Shown one piece after another: positions 57,444 to 64,000 of a DNA stretch of 64,000 bases. The position numbers were made by a program, and so were the translations under genes. Numbering within the stretch: the first letter of the stretch is position 1; the number at the start of each line of letters is the position of its first letter. Origin of the DNA: Moniliella sp. 'wahieum' (lineage: Eukaryota > Basidiomycota > Moniliellomycetes > Moniliellales > Moniliellaceae); contig RSEE01000155.1 in assembly GCA_003971905.1 (NCBI GenBank), positions 48,468 to 112,467 of the forward strand, written 5' to 3'. The notes under the pieces were generated by a model. It was not told the DNA's origin. It ran no database searches and was given only the letters and a program-made list of their open reading frames with translations.

Positions 57444-60400
57444 ATGGCCATGCTTCATCCGCCGGAGCGCTCGTTCTTCCCCACGCCCTCCGCGTCCGAG
57501 TCGGACGCAGGCCGCCTCGCGTGCCTTTGGTTTCCCCCATTCCCAGGCGTACACCATCCAGCTCACGCTCATGCGCGCCCTGTTCCACTGCATTGAGCAC
57601 GGCCACGCTGGCATCTTCGAGTCGCCCACTGGCACGGGCAAGTCACTGTCGCTTGCGTGTGCCGCGCTGACATGGATCGAGCACAACATGCAGCGTTCCA
57701 CGCGTGGTGCCCTTACGCTGCACCTTTGTCCACCAACTCCCCCTCGCACCATGCCCCCCAGCCTGGCCGACGATGACGATGTACCCGACTGGGTTACTGC
57801 CCACGCGCTCGCCAAGGAACGAGACTGGGCAGCCGAGGCGGAACGGGACTTGAGCCAGCGCATTGCCACCGCTCGTCGACAGGAGCAACTTGGTCCAAGC
57901 CAAAGCAACGGCGCCTGCTCGCACCCTCGTTCCAGCCGGGCGGACTGGTAGGTCGTACGCTACCTCGCATAAGCATGCGCGTCCGCGTATCGATGTCGGA
58001 GACGAGGCGGACGACGATCGTTTTATTCTGGGTGAACACGAAACCAATGTCTCGGTGGCGGACGAGATGGCTGCTTTCCTAGGCACCCCCACGCCCGAAG
58101 CAGACGAGCCGGTTTGACACCCGAGCTGAAAGCGCTGTTGCGAACGTACGAGTCGGCAACGTCGGGATCGGGTCGGGGAGCACTGCATGCGAGTTTGACA
58201 CGCGGGACGGCGTTGGCCTCCATATCCGAGGGCGGATCAAGGCGGGAGCGCGAGTTGGAAGAGTTGCTGACCCAGGAAACCAAACCCCAAATCATCTTGG
58301 CCAGCCGCACGCACAGCCAATTGCCCAGTTTGCCGCCGAAGTGCGCAAGACGCGGTTTGCCCAGCATGGGCTTCGTGTCAAACCGGTTCGTTCGGTTGCA
58401 CCGCTTCGTGGGGGTCCCCGTGTCGAGATTGGTGTTGAGGATCCCGCGACCGAGGGTCTTCCACCCGATAAGCCTGCGTCCGAGGGATGGGTATGGGAGA
58501 CCATCCCCTGCGGGCCATTGCATTGGGCAGCCGAGCCCAGTTGTGTATCAATGACCAGGTCCGTTCTGGGTGCGGCCAGGGGGACAGAGGCGATGAATGA
58601 GCGGTGCAGAGAACTGCTCACTGCGCCGCCACGGTCCGAAGCCAACAAACGAAGAAAAACGAACAGCACCACCACTTCCTCTTCCCTCGCTGATTCGCCT
58701 GACGAAGAGGATTGCCGGTGCCCGTTTGCCCCCCGCCTACAACCGAGGGATTAGAACGCACCATCCTGTTCCGCTCCCATGCGTTTGCCCAAGTGCGAGA
58801 CATTGAGGACCTTGCCTCACTTGGACGGGACTTAGGAGTATGTCCCTATTTTGCCTCGCGCGCTGCCACCCGTACTGCGCATCTCTACCGCACCCTACAA
58901 CTTGTTGTTGAGTGCCTCGGAGCCAAATTCAGGGGGCGTGACACTCAAGGACAATGTGTGCTCATGATGAGGCCCATAACCTGGTTGATACGGTCCTGGG
59001 ACAATACACCTTGTCGCTCACTTTGGCGGATGTGCGCAGCGCGCTGGAGGCCACCCAAGCCTATCTCACTCGGTTTGCTACTCGTCTCCGTGGGGACAAC
59101 GAGGTCCAAATTCGTCGCTTGGTGGCTGCGCTGACAGCCATGGTGGCAGCCATACGGAATTGGGCTTTGGAAGCAGTGGCGCAACCGAGCAGCAAGACTA
59201 ATGGCCATGGCCAGGGCAATCAAAGCCGCCTCTTCTTGAAATGGGAAAGGACCCTCGGTCCAATGGCAATGGCGTGCCGGACCTCTTCCCTTCTGGGACT
59301 CGCTTCAAGCCCAAAGAAGCCATCTTGACCGCCAGCAAGTTTGTCGCGCAGATGGGCGGAACAGGGGATCTGATCAACGTACGTCTTCTCTCGCTTCCTC
59401 TCTTCAATTCCAATTACGAATACTGACACCACCAGATCAGCTCGCTGCGCTTTCTCGGTTCCTTCATGAGAGCAAGTTGCCGGAAATTGGCAGGGTACGC
59501 GGACGTTGCCGCTCGACGGCAGCCAAAGCAAACCCAAGTAGTCAGCCACCCACTTGCGGAGCAGCCTTCCCTTCTTCACACCCTTGCCCGTTTTCTCGAC
59601 AGTCTCGCTCGTCCGATGGAGATGGTCGAGTCCTTCTGCGTGTCCAAGCCGGGAGCGAAGCAGACCTGGGTCGCAACGTGAGTATCAAGTATCAACTGCT
59701 GGATGCGGGTAAGGCGTTTGCGCCTGTTGTCCAATCCGCCCGGTCTGTCGTTTTGGCCGGTGGGACCATGTCGCCCATGGCACCCGTGGTGGCGCAACTA
59801 TTTCCTTCGGTCTCAGAGGACGCGGTTGATAAGCTTCCTGCGGGCACATTATCCCTCCAAAAATGTCCTGACGAGTGTTGTGTGTTGGCCCGTCGGGAAG
59901 ACGGTTGGAGTTGACGTACGAGAAACGATCGGATACGCAAATGGTGTGTGCCCCTCCTATTGTCCTGCTTGGTGTGGCTCATCCGGATGAACTCGCTTCT
60001 TTCTGTCAGACGGACGAGTTGGGTCAAGTCTTGCTCAACGTAGCCTCGTCGTGCCACACGGAATGGTCGTATTCGTTCCTCCTATGCCGTCCTGGCGGCG
60101 TACAAAGCGCGATGGCAAGCCAGTGGTATGTTGGGCAAACTGGCGGACCGCAAATCCCTCTTCTACGAACCCAACTCGAGTGGCGAAGTAGAGGCGCTGC
60201 TGGGGGAGTATGCGCGGTGTCAAGGCCGCTCCCAGGGACGAAGGCGCGGCGCCCTTTTGTTTGCTGTAGTGGGCGCCAAGCTGAGCGAAGGGATCAACTT
60301 TGCTGACGATTGGCTCGGGCGGTGGTGGTGCTTGGCCTCCCTTTCCGCACGCCGGAAGCGCCGAACTACAAGAACGATGCGCTTTGCGCGCGAGAACCAG

Positions 60401-60799
60401 CCACGCGCAAGTAGCACCGACGCAGGCAAGGAGCTGTACATGAACATGTGCATGCGGGCCGTTAACCAAAGCATTGGAAGGGCGATCCGACATGCGGGCG
60501 ATTATGCCGCACTACTCCTTGTGGACGCGCGCTACTCGCTCCGACATCGAGGCGCGCTGCCCGGCTGGATCACCTCGGGCTCGCCAGATTCAGCGACGGC
60601 TGGGACGGGGCCAGGGGGGCTGCGCAAGCCCCGGACGTTCCCTGAGACTCTACGAGACGTTGTTTCCTTTTTATGGGGCACAGATGAGAAGGGGGGGGGA
60701 GGGCGCTGGGGGATGGAGGTGTTGTCTGATTGGCATTGGCAGCCCCAAGCGCAATCGGATATGCCTCAGCCACATCACCTGCCAACTGGTTTAGTATAG
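57444..60799 (+). CDS. CHL1: Chl1/DDX11 iron-sulfur DNA helicase
   Basis: Chl1 is an XPD-family 5'-3' helicase needed for sister chromatid cohesion. In order: FGFPHSQAYTIQLTLMRALF (family opening), Walker A GIFESPTGTGKSLSLACAAL, KPQIILASRTHSQ, and an iron-sulfur region whose four candidate cysteines fall in CIND, MNERCREL, CPF and GVCPYFASR. RDIEDLASLGRDLGVCPY is specific to this family. The Walker B segment reads DEAHNLVDT. After an intron at 59379-59435 come LLDAGKAFAPVVQSARSVVL, AGGTMSPMAPV, AKLSEGINFADDWLGR and motif VI MRAVNQSIGRAIRHAGDYA. The start at 57444 (MAMLHPPERSFFPTPS) follows GCC. The stop at 60799 closes the last coding-like frame and is uncertain. At least ten frame breaks split the gene. 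Confidence 0.93.
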
Positions 60800-63586
60800 G
60801 TCCCGAGCGCATGTCCGCCGACTTGACAGATGCCGGGTTTGTGGTCCGAATGCGGTGAGCTACCGGCCTTGTGTTCTCTCAACGTATCAACGTGCAATCT
60901 GTCTTTGGTTATCCTTCGGGTGTGGTACATGTATGCGGCCTGTAGATCATATAGTGCTTTCTTCGCCTGCTAATTATTCAGGCACAGTAACATAAAAGGA
61001 CACAGGAAACAAGGCCAACCAGCAGCCCGGTCTAGGTGGAGAATACAACTTCCAATACGGAAGTGGGCAACGCCCAAAACTTGAAGAGTCAGATCTCACA
61101 TCCGACAGCACAAATGACAAGACGCTGTCGGGCAAAAAAGAGAGGGGCACCACCGAGTGCGGGGGTCAGAGAAAGAATAGAAGACGCACTAGATGCACAC
61201 ACAACCAGTGTGAGCAAGTATTTAGAAAGATCAAGAAGGTGAAGCAAGCCCCGAGCGACAAAGAGGCCCTGAACCGTTTGTGGACAGGTAAGGGAGCAGG
61301 GGCGGAGTCGACCAAAGTGGGTGAACCAGGGGAAAGTACCTCGCTGTCCCTCTGGAACAACAGCAAGGTAGCTGCCGATTGGGTGCGACGGGATGGCGGG
61401 ACGGCTATCCAACGGGGGAAGAGGTTGAAGGGGGGGAGAAAGGGGGCTCATCGCTTGCTTCCGTTTGCGGGAGAAGGTGGCTCGTCGTTGCAGAAAAGAC
61501 TGGGGAAGAGAAACGGCGATCGGAAGGTACCATGCCAATCGCATCCGTGGAATGGGAGCCCTGCTGAAACGACGTAGTAACCACTCATCTCCCACGCGTG
61601 TATTGACCATTGCGAGCCAAGGGCAAAGACCAAGTGGAAGACCGAACCCCAGTCTTGATTGACATGGCCAATGTACTTAGTCCCATGCCCAAACTCGAAT
61701 TCCTCCTTGGTGTTAGGACCGAAGAGCGAGGCAAACTGGTCGCGGGTTTGGTAATGGGCTGACGGACGGAGGGTCAGACAATCTTCCCCCCTTGCTGGAA
61801 CCGACGACCGGCGTTCGGTAATAGTCAACTTGGAAGGCGGTAATAACTGATGAAGAGGGCGACTGGGCTCTGTCGAATGACGAGCTCCGGAAACACACGG
61901 GGAGATGAGAAGGAGACTGAGGCTCGTGAAGAAAACGAAAAGAGAGGAGCATACGACCCTGCGGTCCAAGATCGGATACGAGCATGGCGCCCCATTGACA
62001 CACTTTCCCGAGGGTTGGAAGACGACAAGGGAAATTCCACCTGGCCACTGGTATGTGGTCGCTGCAGACGTCGAGGCAATTCGGGATTGATCAGCTCCAG
62101 CAGGACAGAACAAAGGGATGTCAAGCGGGGTTCCCCTTGGTTCCACCTAGATAGGTCAGCCGTGGCGCTCGACTGGCCTTGCGGAATGTGGTCCGTGGAG
62201 CGAAGTGGGATGGAGGGACAGTGTAGTCAGTCAGTATTTGTTCCCCCTTTCAATTGATCCGGAATGCCATTGTGATCGATGCACCAGTCCTGAGGTGATG
62301 TGCCCCCCTTCTGCGAGATAGAAACCAGGATGATGGGGGGGAGAATGCGCCCGCGAGACCGGCTCAAATGAGCAGAAGTTGCACGACGTATCGTACCAAC
62401 CGAAGGCTGCGGAGGAAGCCTCGATTTCGGGATGGATTTCACTTGGCACACCATCTCCTTCTTTGTCGGGTCCAGCGGGAGTTGAGGGGCAGTACTGGAT
62501 CGGGACCGACCTGGAGGGTTAATCCCAAGACCGAGAGGACGACCGGGGGAATTCGTATGGTGTAGCCCAATCGCGAATGAGGGCTCGACTTGCTCCATGA
62601 TCCGGATTGAACGCTGCCCTTACATGTCCACCAGCGAGTCCAGTGACTCTGGACATCAGGCAGAAGTGAGAGATCCCTCCAAAGTACAAGTCTCCTCATC
62701 GCACGATGTGTCAGTCAGGCTGTCGCTGCTGCTCTGACTAGGTACACAACACTAGTTGAGGTGTGGAAGTACTTTCTGGATCCAGCACGCTCTCGCCGCA
62801 ATGGTTTGCATCGAGGCGGCCAGTGCAAGCGGCGTATTCTAGGTTGGCCGTCGATGACGCATGGTTAGGGGCCGCTAGGTTTGACTGTGTTGGGGGAGAT
62901 GGAGGGCCATACTTCTGGAAGGCGACACTTGGATTTGGGGAGGGGAGGGTAGGCTCGGGAGGAACACTGGGGTTATGGCTGCAGCTGCGGGAGGCGGTGT
63001 CTGCGATGAAATGATTGGATGGGAAAATACCGCTTGCAGGACTTGGAACGAGCTAAGAGATCGGGCATGGCTGAGACCACCGGGGCTGGGTCGTGTGGGC
63101 CAAGAAGAGGGTGGGCAGGGCTGCGTACGGTGGGCTTCGACAAAGGGCCCAACCGTTTTGGGGCGGCTGGGCTGGGCGGCGTGTGTGGTGGGGGGCGCGA
63201 GGAAGGAGGCGGCGGCGGGGGTGGCAAAGCGGCGGGCCCAGCGCCGGAGGTTGCCGGTGGAGCGGGGGGTGAGGAGGGGAGATGTGGGCGGTTTGGCCCC
63301 GTGCCCGTGGGATGCTGTCCCCGAGGGTGCCCATGAGGATGGGGGGTGTAGTGACGACGGGGCGGGATGTGGGAGGCGGGGAGGCGGCGGAGGAGGGGGC
63401 AGGTGTATGTAGGGAGGGGGGTGAGCGGTGACACGTGGCATGTGCGTGTGGTGCATATGTTTCTACACTGAAGTGAGGGAGGCTGACGCTGAGTGGCTGC
63501 CTCACAGCCCCAGTGCCCAGATAGAGCTGTGTCGTTTCCGACCCACCTCTGAGCGAGAAATGATGCAGGCTCGGCTGCCAACAGAT
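60800..63586. other. Region of fragmentary frames, no assignable gene
   Basis: Protein-like fragments occur on both strands. On the minus strand the longest frame (61448-62146, 232 codons) includes a hydrophobic stretch near 61870-61920. Near 62230-62300 and 62900-63400 other minus-strand frames are Pro-rich. None carries a recognisable domain, and the two strands compete without a clear winner. A G/C-rich tract (63180-63420) encodes only low-complexity sequence. Confidence 0.45.
61036..61577 (+). CDS. Basic hypothetical fragment with a Cys-x4-Cys motif
   Basis: In one plus-strand frame the sequence reads KKERGTTECGGQRKNRRRTR, then CTHNQCEQVFRKIKKVKQAP and SDKEALNRLWTG. The Cys-x4-Cys followed by F resembles the first half of a C2H2 finger, like the gene at 48.2-51.2 kb. 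It ends SPAETT at 61577. No His pair is visible downstream in the expected window. It may be a fragment of a larger broken gene, or coincidence. Confidence 0.22.
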
Positions 63587-63671
63587 GCCTCGCTATTTCA
63601 ATCGGTAGAATTTGAGACTCTTACTACAGAGGTCCATCTCACGGTTGTGGGTTCGAGTCCCACGTGGGGCG
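63587..63671 (+). tRNA. tRNA-Lys(CUU) with a 12-nt intron
   Basis: A complete cloverleaf is visible. The acceptor pairs GCCTCGC with GTGGGGC (two wobble pairs), with G as discriminator. The anticodon stem is TGAGA with TCTCA. The loop becomes CTCTTAA, anticodon CTT at 63620-63622, once the intron at 63624-63635 (CTACAGAGGTCC) is removed; it sits at the canonical place one base after the anticodon. The T arm is GTGGG TTCGAGT CCCAC. The anticodon and T arms match the usual eukaryotic tRNA-Lys(CUU). The D stem is TTTC/GAAT instead of GCTC/GAGC: one pair is lost, and one C-G is replaced by T-A on both sides. Mature length without CCA is 73 nt. Confidence 0.92.
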
Positions 63672-63672
63672 C

Positions 63673-63677
63673 TTTTT
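63673..63677 (+). terminator. RNA polymerase III T-run terminator
   Basis: TTTTT begins one base after the discriminator base plus C of the tRNA-Lys gene, the normal Pol III stop signal. Confidence 0.85.
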
Positions 63678-64000
63678 GGCGCAGCCACGACGGGTGGCAT
63701 CGCGTCTACAGAGTTAACGTTAACCCCACCTGTCGAGGTACGCAAGCAGAAATGAGACAGATCACCGACGGTCGACAGATGTGCCTGGCAGACCCCATGC
63801 GGGGGGGTGTTGCCCGCGCGGGGCAAAGAAGCACATGTAAGGCCGTGGCAAACGAAAGCGCGAGGACACGGTAGGGAATAGGCTGGCCGGTCACTAGTAG
63901 ATGACTAGTCACGCGAGGAGACTCCTGTCGGCATGCCAAGTTTCTAGCGAAGCGTCATGCACACTTGATGTGAGTGGCGGCGTTAATCGCGTTAATAAGC
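63678..64000. other. Right edge of the window, no gene seen
   Basis: Short repeats GTTAACGTTAAC (63713-63724), CACTAGTAGATGACTAGTCAC (two ACTAGT words near 63893-63912) and GCGTTAATCGCGTTAAT (63981-63997) are present. No coding sequence recognised. Confidence 0.55.

Noticed and set aside
61448-62146. Minus-strand frame of 232 codons with a hydrophobic segment
   Set aside because: Competes with plus-strand frames of similar quality; no motif decides between them.

Overview
The window reads as nuclear DNA of a filamentous or yeast-like fungus, most likely a basidiomycete, and the sparse short introns fit smut relatives (Ustilaginomycotina) best. The phylum call is an inference from gene content and gene structure: introns of about 50-140 nt with GT..AG ends and yeast-like branch points, long Ser/Pro/Ala-rich linkers, and the genes for a Chs7 chitin synthase chaperone, a GH5 exo-beta-glucanase and an Fpk1/NRC-2 type AGC kinase. 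I could not test it against databases.

Layout. 1-9.8 kb: Lam/Ysp2-type sterol transfer protein (+), Chs7 (-), secreted S28 prolyl carboxypeptidase (-), a remnant of a dispersed element, thymidylate kinase (+). 9.9-16.2 kb: Fun30/SMARCAD1 remodeler (-) and GH5 glucanase (-). 16.2-19.1 kb: no gene I can support. 19.2-31 kb: LARP1/Slr1-type La protein (+), Qcr2 (-), Atg16 (+) tail-to-tail with Las1 (-), HIRIP3/Chz histone chaperone (+) tail-to-tail with Sec17/alpha-SNAP (-), and a two-finger C2H2 transcription factor (-). 31-33.4 kb: repeat-rich DNA and one unrecognised broken gene. 33.9-42.2 kb: Pho85-type CDK (-), GYF-domain protein (-), Fpk-type kinase (+). 42.2-53 kb: a gene-poor, visibly more AT-rich block with another element copy and one unrecognised Pro/Ser-rich zinc-finger-like gene. 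53.1-60.8 kb: Vac14 (+) and the Chl1/DDX11 helicase (+). 60.8-63.6 kb: fragmentary frames. 63.6 kb: an intron-containing tRNA-Lys(CUU).

The genes are ordinary housekeeping loci (membrane traffic, autophagy, chromatin, respiration, cell wall, signalling) and form no obvious cluster. Two global properties stand out. First, nearly every conserved gene changes reading frame several times by one base with the protein match continuing in the next frame. This looks like uncorrected indels in the assembly, though real decay is not excluded, so coordinates below span the whole gene rather than one open frame. Second, intergenic DNA carries many tiny tandem arrays whose unit sequences differ but whose period is usually exactly 7 nt.
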